Assembly: GCA_035547915.1 (NCBI GenBank)
Contig: DASZTS010000104.1
Span: 1 to 64,000 of the forward strand
DNA length: 64,000 bases
Direction of reading: 5' to 3'
Source: DASSFG01 sp035547915
GTDB lineage: Bacteria; Planctomycetota; Planctomycetia; Pirellulales; JAICIG01
In this document: piece by piece, positions 17,748-28,558 of the stretch
How positions within the stretch are numbered: position 1 is the stretch's first letter
Layout of the letters: each line of letters starts with the position of its first letter
Program-made: the position numbers and the translations under genes
Notes under the pieces: model-generated
What the model was told of the DNA's origin: nothing
What the model saw: the letters and a program-made list of their open reading frames with translations, nothing else
Databases searched by the model: none

Positions 17748-20273
17748 TCAGTGGGAATCATCAGTACTGTCTGCGGTGGCAGATTTCCGTGCGCTTTCGA
17801 GGTCGGGTAGGCCCTCGACCAATACAGTTCCATCCGGAGCCTTAACAAGGATATTGCGAAAACGACACGTAGTCTTATTGGCCGACAGACCCCATTTCCT
17901 CACCGCCAGGCCGTCCGCCGTGGCACTGAATATCCTTTCGCCGTCGAGGAAGCACTCGTATTTCTCGCCTCGTACCCGTACCTCCGCCAGATACCAGCGG
18001 TCTTTCGTCAGCGAAGCGTTCCGCCTTCGAAAACGGGAAATCTTTCCGGACTGAACAGACCCAGTATCGTGCTGTCTGTTGCGGTTGGCACCCAGTCCAT
18101 AGAAGAACACCTTGCCGACGTCGCCACCAAAATTGAGGACGACCACGTCGTTACCCGCCGTCTTCATCAGTTCGACGGAGAAATCGTAGTCTCCCGCACC
18201 TGCTTCGCCGAATTTGAGGGACGGCCAATGCTTCAATGAGCTCTGAACCAGCTCATCGCCGACAATCGACCAGTCGTCTGGGTATTTGGTGATTCGGCAG
18301 GGGAAGCGATTCGCGGCCGGTTTCGAGGGTGCCGCCTCGGGAATAGACGCCGGTTCGGTAGCAGCATCTGCCAACGGCGGGGCGTTCGCCGTTTCGTCGA
18401 AATCGAGTGGGGCGACGCGATCGACCGCAACGGGAGGAACGGTAGCTCGAGCGATCGGTTCGGCTTCGATCGTCGGCCGGTGGCGAACAATGTTGGCCAG
18501 GAAGAGCATGATCACCATGGCCCCTACGCACGTCACCAGGTATAGCGTCCAATGTGGCATCGCGGGTGGCGCTGCTTCGAGCAAGGGTGTTTCGAAGTCG
18601 ATCGCCGTGTCGAACGCCGATGTATAGACCGGCGTCGCCATAGGCACCGCGCGGGGCAATGCTGCCGGTGTCGAGAACTGCCAGATCGGGCTAGTGGCCT
18701 GAGCAACGCTCATGGCGCCATCGACCATTGCCGGCGGCTCGAGCACCGGTACCGGCCGCTGGCCGGGGGCAACTTCTGCCGGCGCGGCGGCACGATGGCT
18801 GGGCTTGAAGAAGGGGAGCAGCGCGCGAGCAACCTCGAGCGGCGTCTGGTAGCGATCGCCAGGCGACTTGGCCATCATCTTCGCGACGACCGTTGCCAGT
18901 GCGCGCGGTGCTTCGGGCCGCACCTCGTCGAGCGGCGTGGCCGTGCGGTTCTGATGGGCATCCAATACGTCGCAAAGGCTCGACGCCGTGAACGGTCGCT
19001 TGCCGGTCAACAAGAAATAGAGCGTGCAACCGAGGCCGTAAATATCGGCACGGATATCGGCGCGCTGGGCGTCGCGCGACTGTTCGGGAGCCAGATAGTC
19101 GGGCGTACCCAGGATCTGGCCGCTCTTGGTGAGGCTGGTGTCGTCGGCCTTCTCGCTGGTCGCCTTCGCCAGGCCGAAATCGAGAATCTTGACGATGTGC
19201 TTCTTCCCGTCGACAGCCAACATCAGGTTGTTGGGCTTAATGTCGCGATGGACCATTCCCTTTTCGTGGGCATGCTGTAACCCTAAGGCAGCTTGGTGCG
19301 CATAATAGGCAGCGTTCGCCACGCGTAACGCGCCCCGATGTTGCACCACTTGGGCCAGGTCCTGTCCGGGCACATACTCCATGGCGAACGCCAACGAATC
19401 GTCGAGACGGAGCACCGCATAGGCCGTAACAATGTTGACGTGGCTCAGCTTGGCCGCCGAGCGGATTTCTTGCTGAAACCGCTCCAGCGCCCCCGGCGTC
19501 TCCAGCAACGACTGGTTCAGGACCTTCAGCACCTCCAGCCGGTCCATCGTCCGATTGCGGGCCAGGTAGACCACGCCCATTCCGCCATGCCCCAATTCCC
19601 TTACGATCTCATAGTCGGAATGGTTGACCAGCTCGGGACGAGGCGAGAGCGGAGGGCTCCGTTTGCCGAAACCTCTGCGGGGCGGCTCTGCCAGGTCGAT
19701 GGTCGTCTCCAGGGCATCGGCCGAGTCCCGATCGATGAACGTCTGATCGAGATTCCGCGCATCATTCGGTCTTGCATCGGCGATGTTCTGTCGGCACCTT
19801 TCGCACGAGTGCAGATGCCGCGCGACCATTTCGGCCGCGGGCTCGATAAGCTTACCGAGGGCGAAGTCGGCGAGGTGCGCTACATCGGGACAGGCAGTGC
19901 CGGCAATGGTCCCTTTCGCCACCCCGTTGCCCCGCGCCGGTGTTGGTTCCGCATGCGCCGAACCTCGAAAATTGGAAGTCTTTGGCGGTTCCGCCGCGCC
20001 GGTGTGTTTAATTAACTCGGCGTCGTAAGCCGCTCTTTTCCGTTCCTCGAGCAAGCAGATCTTGGCGGCCGCGAGTTCGTTGAGGATCTCCTGGGACCGG
20101 GTCGAGTGCTGCCCGGCCTGGAAGGTACGAACGTGCGCCATCTGGCGATCAGCCGCGCTCTCGATCACATCGGGATCGACCTCGAACAGACCGATGCCCA
20201 ACAAACGATAGTGGTTTGGCGGTTGTTCGGCCGGTGGGATACCAAGCCACCTGTGGTAGGCGTCGAATGCCAT
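17748..20273 (-). CDS. Ser/Thr protein kinase with zinc-finger and DUF1080/LamG-like sensor domain
   Basis: The 841-residue protein is started at the ATG giving MAFDAYHRWLGIPP, a typical N-terminus of planctomycete kinases; an upstream TTG at 20327 is possible but less likely. Residues ~15-90 resemble the DnaJ-like region of such kinases (PPNHYRLLGI…RKRAAYDAEL). An anti-sigma-type zinc site H153-x3-C157-x2-C160 follows. The kinase domain begins at ~221: GHGGMG loop, Lys250, HRD 342-344, DFG 365-367, APE 395-397. All catalytic residues are present, so it should be active. One membrane segment lies near 573-594. The outer C-terminal domain (~690-841) looks like the DUF1080/LamG beta-sandwich, a possible sugar- or ligand-binding sensor. 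Similar architecture appears in the kinase at 29794. Confidence 0.9.
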   Translation of the reverse strand: MAFDAYHRWLGIPPAEQPPNHYRLLGIGLFEVDPDVIESAADRQMAHVRTFQAGQHSTRSQEILNELAAAKICLLEERKRAAYDAELIKHTGAAEPPKTSNFRGSAHAEPTPARGNGVAKGTIAGTACPDVAHLADFALGKLIEPAAEMVARHLHSCERCRQNIADARPNDARNLDQTFIDRDSADALETTIDLAEPPRRGFGKRSPPLSPRPELVNHSDYEIVRELGHGGMGVVYLARNRTMDRLEVLKVLNQSLLETPGALERFQQEIRSAAKLSHVNIVTAYAVLRLDDSLAFAMEYVPGQDLAQVVQHRGALRVANAAYYAHQAALGLQHAHEKGMVHRDIKPNNLMLAVDGKKHIVKILDFGLAKATSEKADDTSLTKSGQILGTPDYLAPEQSRDAQRADIRADIYGLGCTLYFLLTGKRPFTASSLCDVLDAHQNRTATPLDEVRPEAPRALATVVAKMMAKSPGDRYQTPLEVARALLPFFKPSHRAAAPAEVAPGQRPVPVLEPPAMVDGAMSVAQATSPIWQFSTPAALPRAVPMATPVYTSAFDTAIDFETPLLEAAPPAMPHWTLYLVTCVGAMVIMLFLANIVRHRPTIEAEPIARATVPPVAVDRVAPLDFDETANAPPLADAATEPASIPEAAPSKPAANRFPCRITKYPDDWSIVGDELVQSSLKHWPSLKFGEAGAGDYDFSVELMKTAGNDVVVLNFGGDVGKVFFYGLGANRNRQHDTGSVQSGKISRFRRRNASLTKDRWYLAEVRVRGEKYECFLDGERIFSATADGLAVRKWGLSANKTTCRFRNILVKAPDGTVLVEGLPDLESARKSATADSTDDSH

Positions 20274-20478
20274 GACCTTTGCCGGCCCGTTCTCCTGGTT
20301 CGGAGCGTACCTCACCCACCTAGCCAAAGGCCATGCTACCCCCGCTCATAGACGAGTCAAGTAGAACTCCTCTGGCTCCTTCGTCTCAAACCAAGCGACT
20401 GACAAATGGAATGCTAACACAATCATAACGAGGGCATCTCCGAACAGAGAGTACCACGGAAGATGCGCGGCGCTAGGG

Positions 20479-20700
20479 TCAACGATCGCTTGGGGACGCC
20501 TCCGCGAGGTTGGCCAGGCGGACCCGCGTCAGTGCGGCTTCTGCAGCCTCTTGGTTGTTGCAGCCACGGACTCGTTCGCCTGCGTCGTCGAACAGAGGCA
20601 CGCCGGTTTTCGTTCCCAGCATCGTGTAGTACGAGCAATCGGTCTGCTTCCTGTGCCAAGCCGAACCATGCTGCCGTCGGCGGATCTTTCTTCGTCCCAC
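20479..20700 (-). pseudogene. N-terminal fragment of a tyrosine-type site-specific integrase
   Basis: The 73-codon frame starts at GTG 20700 with an excellent AAGGAG seven bases upstream. It contains GSAWHRKQTDCSYYTMLGTK, VPLFDDAGERVRG and NNQEAAEAALTRVRLA. I recall this layout from the N-terminus of planctomycete phage-type integrases, whose SAM-like and catalytic domains follow. Here the frame ends after LANLAEASPSDR, and no catalytic R-H-R-Y region is found downstream, since the kinase gene occupies that space. It is best read as the remnant of a lost mobile element. The family assignment is from memory and moderate. Confidence 0.45.
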
Positions 20701-20715
20701 AGAATGCTCCTTCGG

Positions 20716-20744
20716 TTGACCGCTGCTGCGAGGCCACCGATACT
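20716..20744 (+). promoter_or_regulatory. Possible sigma-70-type promoter of the sulfatase gene
   Basis: TTGACC (20716-20721) and GATACT (20739-20744) are separated by 17 bp and lie 57 bp before the sulfatase ATG. The -10 box matches the consensus at four of six positions. The assignment is by pattern only. Confidence 0.3.
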
Positions 20745-20800
20745 TGGCCTTATCTTGCGTTCACTGCCAGTTTCCCTCGACCGCCACGACTCAGACTTAC

Positions 20801-22411
20801 ATGAAAACGCTGCTCTCCCAAGTGCAATTTTCCTCGTCGGATCGGCGGCATTTACTACACAGAATTACTACATGGAGCGTTGCCGCGGCGGCTGTCGTCG
20901 TGGGCAATTTCTTTAACTTTACGGCGATATATGCCAAGCATGCAGGGTCGCCGAACTTCGTACTCATACTTGCCGACGACCACGCCTACCAGGCCATCGG
21001 CGCCTATGGGCACAAGCTCAACCAGACGCCGAACATCGACCGCATCGCACAGGGCGGCATGCGCTTCGACCGCTGCCTGGTGACCAATTCGATCTGCGGC
21101 CCCAGCCGCGCGGTGATCCTGACGGGCAAGTATTCGCACCTCAACGGTTTCTACAACAACACGAACAGCGTCTTCGATGGTGCTCAGACGACGTTCCCCA
21201 AGCTGCTGCGGCAGTCTGGCTACCAGACGGCCATCGTCGGCAAGTGGCACCTGGTGAGCGAACCGACGGGGTTCGATTACTGGGAGATTCTGCCGGGGCA
21301 GGGCCAATACTATAACCCGCCCATGATCCGCAACGGCCAGCGCGTCCGGCACACGGGCTATACGACCGACATCATCACGGACCGCGCGCTCGACTGGTTG
21401 AAGAACCAGCGCGACGCGAGCCAGCCATTCTTGCTGATGTGCCAGCACAAGGCGCCGCACCGCGAATGGGAGCCGAATACCAAGTACCTGAAAGCCTATG
21501 ATCGCGAGTATCCCGAGCCGCCCACGCTCTTCGACGACTACGCCGGTCGCGGCGCGGCCGAACGGAAGCAGGACATGACCATCGCCGAGACAATGAACGC
21601 CAAGGATCTCAAATTCGATCCGCCGCCCGCGCTCACGGCCGAACAGCGCCAAGAATGGGATGATTATTACGAGCCGCGCAACCGAGCCTTCCGCGAGGCG
21701 AACTTGACGGGCCGCGACCTGGTGCGGTGGAAGTACCAGCGCTACATGCACGACTATCTGGCCTGCATCGCGTCGGTCGACGAGAGCGTGGGCCGCCTGC
21801 TCGACTATCTCCACGAGAGCGGCCTCGAAGAAAACACGGTGGTCGTCTACTCATCGGACCAGGGGTTCTATCTGGGCGAGCACGGCTGGTTCGATAAGCG
21901 GTGGATCTTCGAGGAGTCGCTGCGCACACCGCTCTTGGTGCGCTGGCCGGGCGTCGTCAAGCCGGGGAGCGTGAACGCCGACCTTGTTTCAAACATCGAC
22001 TTCGCCGAAACCTTCTTGGAGATCGGCGGCCTGGCCGCGCCCGACGACATGCAGGGCCGCAGTCTGGCCGAAGTCTTGCGCGGCGACACGCCCGACGACT
22101 GGCGCAAGAGTTTCTATTATCACTACTACGAATACCCCGGACCGCACAGCGTCCGGCGGCATTATGGTGTCGTCACCGACCGCTACAAGCTAGTGCGCTT
22201 CTACGAGCCGGAGGTGAACTACTCGGAACTGTTCGACCGCCAGGCCGATCCGCGCGAGCTGACGAGCCGGTTCGGGCAGGCCGACTACGCCGACGTGCAG
22301 CGGCAACTCGAAGCCGAACTGGCCCGCCTGCGTACGGACCTGAAACTGCCCGAGCGCGATCTGCCCGAGGCCGACATCGAGTCGAAGCCGAAACCGCCGA
22401 AGAAGGCGTAG
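20801..22411 (+). CDS. Type I sulfatase (formylglycine-dependent), exported
   Basis: The 536-residue protein starts at the ATG giving MKTLLSQ. A twin-arginine-like start (SDRRHLLHR) and hydrophobic stretch (WSVAAAAVVVGNFF) look like an export signal. The mature protein begins near PNFVLILADDHAYQAIGAYG, whose paired aspartates bind calcium. The signature C99-G-P-S-R carries the cysteine to be converted to formylglycine, followed by AVILTGK. Further conserved parts are GKWHL and YSSDQGFYLGEHGWFDKRW. It should hydrolyse sulfate esters, most likely on a polysaccharide; the substrate is unknown. The C-terminus (PKPPKKA) is intact. The gene converges with a secreted DUF1080 gene 9 bp away, fitting glycan use. 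Confidence 0.92.
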   Translation: MKTLLSQVQFSSSDRRHLLHRITTWSVAAAAVVVGNFFNFTAIYAKHAGSPNFVLILADDHAYQAIGAYGHKLNQTPNIDRIAQGGMRFDRCLVTNSICGPSRAVILTGKYSHLNGFYNNTNSVFDGAQTTFPKLLRQSGYQTAIVGKWHLVSEPTGFDYWEILPGQGQYYNPPMIRNGQRVRHTGYTTDIITDRALDWLKNQRDASQPFLLMCQHKAPHREWEPNTKYLKAYDREYPEPPTLFDDYAGRGAAERKQDMTIAETMNAKDLKFDPPPALTAEQRQEWDDYYEPRNRAFREANLTGRDLVRWKYQRYMHDYLACIASVDESVGRLLDYLHESGLEENTVVVYSSDQGFYLGEHGWFDKRWIFEESLRTPLLVRWPGVVKPGSVNADLVSNIDFAETFLEIGGLAAPDDMQGRSLAEVLRGDTPDDWRKSFYYHYYEYPGPHSVRRHYGVVTDRYKLVRFYEPEVNYSELFDRQADPRELTSRFGQADYADVQRQLEAELARLRTDLKLPERDLPEADIESKPKPPKKA

Positions 22412-22420
22412 CGATGAAGG

Positions 22421-23407
22421 CTACTTCTTCTCGACGACCCAGATATTCCTAAACACGACGGGGTTGCCGTGGTTTTGCAGCATGAGCGGACCGGTGGCCC
22501 CTTCGCTGGCGCGGCCGCCCGGCGTGAGGTTGGGAATCTCCAGGTCGTCGTAGATGACCACGCCGTTGTGTCGCAGCGTCACGCGGGCGTTGGTGGTCTT
22601 CTTGCCATCGGCATCGAACTTGGGTGCCGTGAAATCGAAATCGTAGGTCTGCCACGCGAGAGGCGGAAAGCACATGTTGAGCTTGGGCTCTGCCGCCGAA
22701 TAGAGGCCACCGCACTCGTTGTTCTTCCCTTCCAGCCCGAACGAATCGAGCACCTGGAACTCGTAGCATTCCTGCATGTACACACCGCTGTTGCCGCGGG
22801 CCTGCCCCTGGGCCGTGGGCATGAAGGGCGTGCGGAATTCGATGTGCAATTGGCAGCTACCGAAAGCCTGCTTGCTGCGCGTGCCGATTTGCAGCCAACC
22901 CTCGGGAGTGAGCCTGCCTCCTTCAAAGTTGTTGGCGTTCGTGCCGTCCAAGAGCACCACGGCGCCGGCCGGCGGCTTGGCTCCCAGCGTCGGGCTCTTG
23001 CGCTCGACCTTGCTCAGCGAGCCGAGTTCCTTGCCCGATGCATCGACGATCACGAGCTTGCCGTCCTTGATGCGGCCCTCGTGTTCCTTGCCCTTGAACG
23101 TGACGATGCCGTTTTCGCGTTGGCCGTCGACACTGTGCTGATGATCGCCCTTCTTCCAGCCGTCGCCCGGCAAGCCGCCGCTGTAGGCCACGGCCCGGAA
23201 CTTGCCTTCGCCCAGCGCGATGACCTGCACGCCTACCTTCTTCTTCTCCTCTCCCGACATCTCGCCCGTGTATTCGCCCTGGGCTTCGTAATCGGGACCG
23301 GCCGATTTGGGGTCGGTGAAGGTCGACGAACCGACGTCGGCCGCCAAGCCAACGTATGCGGAGAATAACAGGGTGAGCGAACCGAGAGCAGAAACGGAGC
23401 GAAGCAT
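22421..23407 (-). CDS. Secreted DUF1080 (3-keto-disaccharide hydrolase domain) protein
   Basis: The 328-residue protein starts at the ATG giving MLRSVSALGSLTLLFSAYVG, a signal peptide; upstream in-frame starts would bury it. Residues ~25-140 form an unrecognised domain (YTGEMSGEEKKKVGVQVIALG). The DUF1080 (PF06439-type) beta-sandwich follows, with VVLLDGTNANNFEGG, FGSCQLHIEFRTPF, GNSGVYMQECYEFQVLDSFG and GPLMLQNHGNPVVFRNIWV. The family includes enzymes acting on 3-keto-glycosides and many uncharacterised planctomycete proteins. It is likely periplasmic or extracellular and may work with the neighbouring sulfatase and the Gfo/Idh/MocA enzyme, which could provide 3-keto sugars; that link is an inference. 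Confidence 0.85.
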   Translation of the reverse strand: MLRSVSALGSLTLLFSAYVGLAADVGSSTFTDPKSAGPDYEAQGEYTGEMSGEEKKKVGVQVIALGEGKFRAVAYSGGLPGDGWKKGDHQHSVDGQRENGIVTFKGKEHEGRIKDGKLVIVDASGKELGSLSKVERKSPTLGAKPPAGAVVLLDGTNANNFEGGRLTPEGWLQIGTRSKQAFGSCQLHIEFRTPFMPTAQGQARGNSGVYMQECYEFQVLDSFGLEGKNNECGGLYSAAEPKLNMCFPPLAWQTYDFDFTAPKFDADGKKTTNARVTLRHNGVVIYDDLEIPNLTPGGRASEGATGPLMLQNHGNPVVFRNIWVVEKK

Positions 23408-23522
23408 GGCTGGGGTCCTCAGGGTGGGCCTACGAAGCGGGGGCGTCCGGCGGGCTTTCGATCGGCGGCGCAGTACGAACAGGGCCATACTACTTGTCGA
23501 CGGGGTGACAAGCAACGGTCGG

Positions 23523-25256
23523 CTAACGCCGGCCGACGGTGGCGATCAGGCCGAGGAGCGTATCGGTGCGGACAGGCTTGATGAGGTGCTGATCGAAGCC
23601 GGCTTCTTCCGAGCGGCGGCGGTCTTCTTCCTGGCCGTAACCCGTGAGGGCCGCGAGCAGCGCATCGGTGAGACCGATCTCGTCGCGCAGCTTGCGGGCC
23701 ACGTCGTAGCCGTCCATGCCGGGCAAGCCGATGTCGACGAGCACCACGTCGGGTCGATAGGTCTTGGCCAGGTCGAGCGCGGTCGGACCGTCGTGGGCCA
23801 TGCGCACGTCGTGTCCGCTGTGTCGCACCAGCGCCGCCAGCGTCAGCGCCACATCATGGTTATCGTCGACCACCAGCACCCGGGCGCGGGCGGGCGACTG
23901 GGCGACGCCCGTTTTCGTCCGTTCGGATTCGCACTCGGGCTCGCCGGCCGCCAGCGGCAATTCGACCGAGAATTCGCTCCCCGCGCCGGGGCCACCGCTC
24001 GCCGCGCGAATCACGCCGCCGTGCAACTCCACCAGGTTGCGCACCAGCGTCAGCCCCAGACCCAAGCCCCCTTCCTGTCGGGCGGCCTGTTCTGCCCGCA
24101 TGAACATATCGAAGATCTGCGGCAGAAGGTCGGGCGAGATGCCCATGCCGTTGTCGATCACGCGCAACAGCGCGCGACCGGCCTGTCGCTCGACAGAACA
24201 GACGATCTTACCTCCGTTGCCCGTGTACTTGACGGAATTGACGAGCAGGTTGGTGATGATCTGGTCGAGCCGCGAGGGGTCGGCCGAAACATAAAGCGAA
24301 CCCTTGGGTACGACAACGTCCAACCGCTGGGCTCGGCGTTCGGCCGAAGGGCGGATGGCATTCGCCGCGTGTTCGACGGCCGCCACCAGGTCGACTTGTT
24401 CGCGCCGCAATTCGAGCACGCCGCGCGTGATCCGCGACACGTCGAGCAGGTCGTCGACGAGCCGTTCCATCTGCCGCATCTGCCGGCCCAACACGCCGGC
24501 GGCCTGTTGGTGGTCGGGGTCGGCGGCGGGAAGCATCTGCACGAGCGCGAGCGCGTTCGACATGGCGCCGAGCGGATTGCGCAGCTCGTGTCCCAGCAAC
24601 GCCAGGAATTCGTTCTTGCGGCGGTCGCTGGCCTTCAGCGCCTCGGCTTCGCGCATCAGGCCCTGTTCGATGGCGTCGCGCATCAGACGGTCGCGCTCGG
24701 CGCGGTGTTGCCCCTCGGCGCGGATGGCCTGCTCGCTGTGGCGGACATAGGCGTTGACGCTCTCGGCGATCGAGTCGTCCAACTCCAAGCCGACCGCGAT
24801 GGCTTCGCGAGCACTGAGCGGCCGGCCCAGCGACCCTTCCAGAAAATCGAGCAGCACCAGACGCAGGATCTGGTAGTCGCGCACCAACTCGTTGAGCGAC
24901 CAGCCCGTCTCCCAACGCTGCACACCGTGGCGATCGGCGGCGGCCTCACGTTCCTCGCGCACCCCCTCGGCCTGCGCGCCCTCGGCCCGCAACCGTTCGG
25001 CGATGGCATAGAGCAGGTCGGGCAGATGGTCGAGGAGCGCGTCGCGGTGCGCGCGCTGCGCGGTTGGCTGTTCTTCCAGGGCACGCTGTTGCCACCGGTC
25101 GATCAGTTCACGGCTGTTCTCCAGGATCAGCCGGCCCAGTTGATCGTGCGATTCCGACCGTATCACCCCAGGATCTACCGTCATGCACTCTGCCGATGCT
25201 TTCTGCCAAAGTTCGCGATCCTGCTGCGATCGCCCGTAGACCGCGCGAGAGATCAT
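23523..25256 (-). CDS. Hybrid sensor histidine kinase / response regulator with RsbRD-like N-terminus
   Basis: The 577-residue protein has no membrane segment, so it is a cytoplasmic sensor. The N-terminal ~170 residues (LILENSRELIDRWQQRALEE … DYQILRLVLLDFLEG) resemble the RsbRD-type sensor domain. The dimerisation/phosphoacceptor helix carries FLALLGHELRNPL, with the histidine near residue 223. ATP-binding boxes follow: N-box LLVNSVKYT, G1 VIDNGMGIS, F-box IFDMFMR, G2 GGLGLGLTLV. A receiver domain ends the protein: VLVVDDNHD, phosphoacceptor Asp in VLVDIGLPGMDG (~505), ALTGYG, IKPV. All phosphotransfer residues are present. A start at 25184 (MTVDPG) is also possible. The output partner is not encoded next to it. 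Confidence 0.9.
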   Translation of the reverse strand: MISRAVYGRSQQDRELWQKASAECMTVDPGVIRSESHDQLGRLILENSRELIDRWQQRALEEQPTAQRAHRDALLDHLPDLLYAIAERLRAEGAQAEGVREEREAAADRHGVQRWETGWSLNELVRDYQILRLVLLDFLEGSLGRPLSAREAIAVGLELDDSIAESVNAYVRHSEQAIRAEGQHRAERDRLMRDAIEQGLMREAEALKASDRRKNEFLALLGHELRNPLGAMSNALALVQMLPAADPDHQQAAGVLGRQMRQMERLVDDLLDVSRITRGVLELRREQVDLVAAVEHAANAIRPSAERRAQRLDVVVPKGSLYVSADPSRLDQIITNLLVNSVKYTGNGGKIVCSVERQAGRALLRVIDNGMGISPDLLPQIFDMFMRAEQAARQEGGLGLGLTLVRNLVELHGGVIRAASGGPGAGSEFSVELPLAAGEPECESERTKTGVAQSPARARVLVVDDNHDVALTLAALVRHSGHDVRMAHDGPTALDLAKTYRPDVVLVDIGLPGMDGYDVARKLRDEIGLTDALLAALTGYGQEEDRRRSEEAGFDQHLIKPVRTDTLLGLIATVGRR

Positions 25257-25516
25257 GCCCCGAGCCGGAACGGCCGTATCGCGATCCTGCGAAAGTCAGT
25301 CTCTCCCTCGGCGGCGGGATGGTCAAGGGGCGGACGCTGGGCGAGCACCATCCATTATCTATCTCAAAATTCGCCTGCGGGAATGGGTTCCGACGCGATG
25401 GGTATGGAGCTCGTCAAATAGGACGCGATAAAGCCCTGCTTTCTCGGCCATGTGCGAAGAACTGCGAAGTGCATGTCCAGTATCCCGTGGTACATTCCCA
25501 TATTTGAACCGCTGTG

Positions 25517-27466
<1,950 letters not shown>

Positions 27467-27486
27467 CGGAAGCGGATCGCCACCCT

Positions 27487-28527
27487 TCATTCCAGCGGTG
27501 CGAGTGCCACGGGCCGCCTCTCCGCCAGCGATTGCTCGGCCTTGACGCACATGGCCACCGACCAGCGGCCGTCGTTGCCGTCGCACACGGGCGCTCCGTT
27601 TTCGCGGATGGCTCGCACGAAGGCGGCCACTTCGTCGACCAGCTCATACACTTCGCCGCTCTGCTTCTCGATCGGCACCTCCTCGAGGCGGTCGCCCGAG
27701 AGGAGTTGCAGTCCGAACGTCGGTGCGAAGGTACGGTCCATCGCGCCGCTCCAGCGGGCCCACAGGGCGCCTTCGTTCCCCGTGATCTTGGCGACCTGGT
27801 GATGCTCCCAGGCGGCCAGCGTTTGTGTGATGACGGCGTAGCGTCCGGCCGGAAAGGTGAGGATCGCCGAAAAGTTGTCGTGCAGTTCGGGATGCTCGGG
27901 CCGCTTGCCGTTGGCCTGGGCGAACACGCTCACCGGCTCGCCGACACCCGCGAAATACCAGCGGGCCAGGTCGAAAAAGTGGATCGGCTCCTCGAGGATC
28001 CAATTGCCGACGCGCCCGATGTCGTAGCGCCAGCCGCCCGATCCCAGGCGATAGGGCCGCCGCCACAGCTCGATCAGCGCGTACAGAGGCTCGCCGATCG
28101 CGCCCGCGTCGATGAGCTGCTTCACCTTTCCCCACAGCGACGACAGTCGCAGCTCGTGCCCGATCGCCAGCAGGCGCCCGGCGGCGCGGGCTGCTTCGAT
28201 CAACCGGCTGCAATCCTCGATGTTCAGCGCCATCGGTTTTTCGAGCAACAGGTGCCGGCCCGCGGCGAGCACGTCGCGACTGACCGCGTAGTGCAGGTCG
28301 GACGGCAAGACCACACTGACGGCGTCGAGCTCTTCCTGCGCGAGCAGCTCGCGATAGTCGGCATAGACGCGCGACCGCGGATGGTCCGTCTGCGCTTGTT
28401 GCCGGCTGGTTTCCGAACGGGAACAGATGGCTGCGAGCGTCGCGTCGGGCACCAAGCCGATCGCGCGGGCATGGTGACTTCCCCACGCGCCGTAACCGAT
28501 CAGGCCGAAACGAATTGGTGTCGACAT
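27487..28527 (-). CDS. Gfo/Idh/MocA-family oxidoreductase
   Basis: The 346-residue protein starts at the ATG giving MSTPIRFGLIGYGAWGSHHA, with the Rossmann GxGxxG-like NAD(P) site at the very N-terminus; upstream in-frame starts would displace it. The conserved EKPMALN segment carries the lysine typical of the family. The second domain contains GGWRYDIGRVGNWILEEPIH, with the active-site histidine expected in the EEPIHFFD part. There is no signal peptide. Such enzymes oxidise or reduce sugars, inositols or their derivatives; the substrate here is unknown. The 31-bp spacing from the upstream PQQ-propeller gene suggests co-transcription and a shared role in sugar metabolism. Confidence 0.88.
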   Translation of the reverse strand: MSTPIRFGLIGYGAWGSHHARAIGLVPDATLAAICSRSETSRQQAQTDHPRSRVYADYRELLAQEELDAVSVVLPSDLHYAVSRDVLAAGRHLLLEKPMALNIEDCSRLIEAARAAGRLLAIGHELRLSSLWGKVKQLIDAGAIGEPLYALIELWRRPYRLGSGGWRYDIGRVGNWILEEPIHFFDLARWYFAGVGEPVSVFAQANGKRPEHPELHDNFSAILTFPAGRYAVITQTLAAWEHHQVAKITGNEGALWARWSGAMDRTFAPTFGLQLLSGDRLEEVPIEKQSGEVYELVDEVAAFVRAIRENGAPVCDGNDGRWSVAMCVKAEQSLAERRPVALAPLE

Positions 28528-28558
28528 GGATATGCCCAGGGCCGGCAGGCGCCGGAAA

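Larger units (their letters stand above)
20274..20800. other. Divergent intergenic region with integrase remnant and sulfatase promoter
   Basis: This 527-bp region separates the kinase from the sulfatase. It holds the integrase-like fragment at 20479-20700 (minus) and a possible sigma-70-type promoter at 20716-20744 (plus). The kinase promoter should lie between 20274 and about 20470, but no clear boxes were seen there. Confidence 0.5.

Noticed and set aside
20423..20804. Other overlapping short frames between the kinase and sulfatase
   Set aside because: Only the 20479-20700 frame has both a ribosome-binding site and family-like sequence; the others are shadows.
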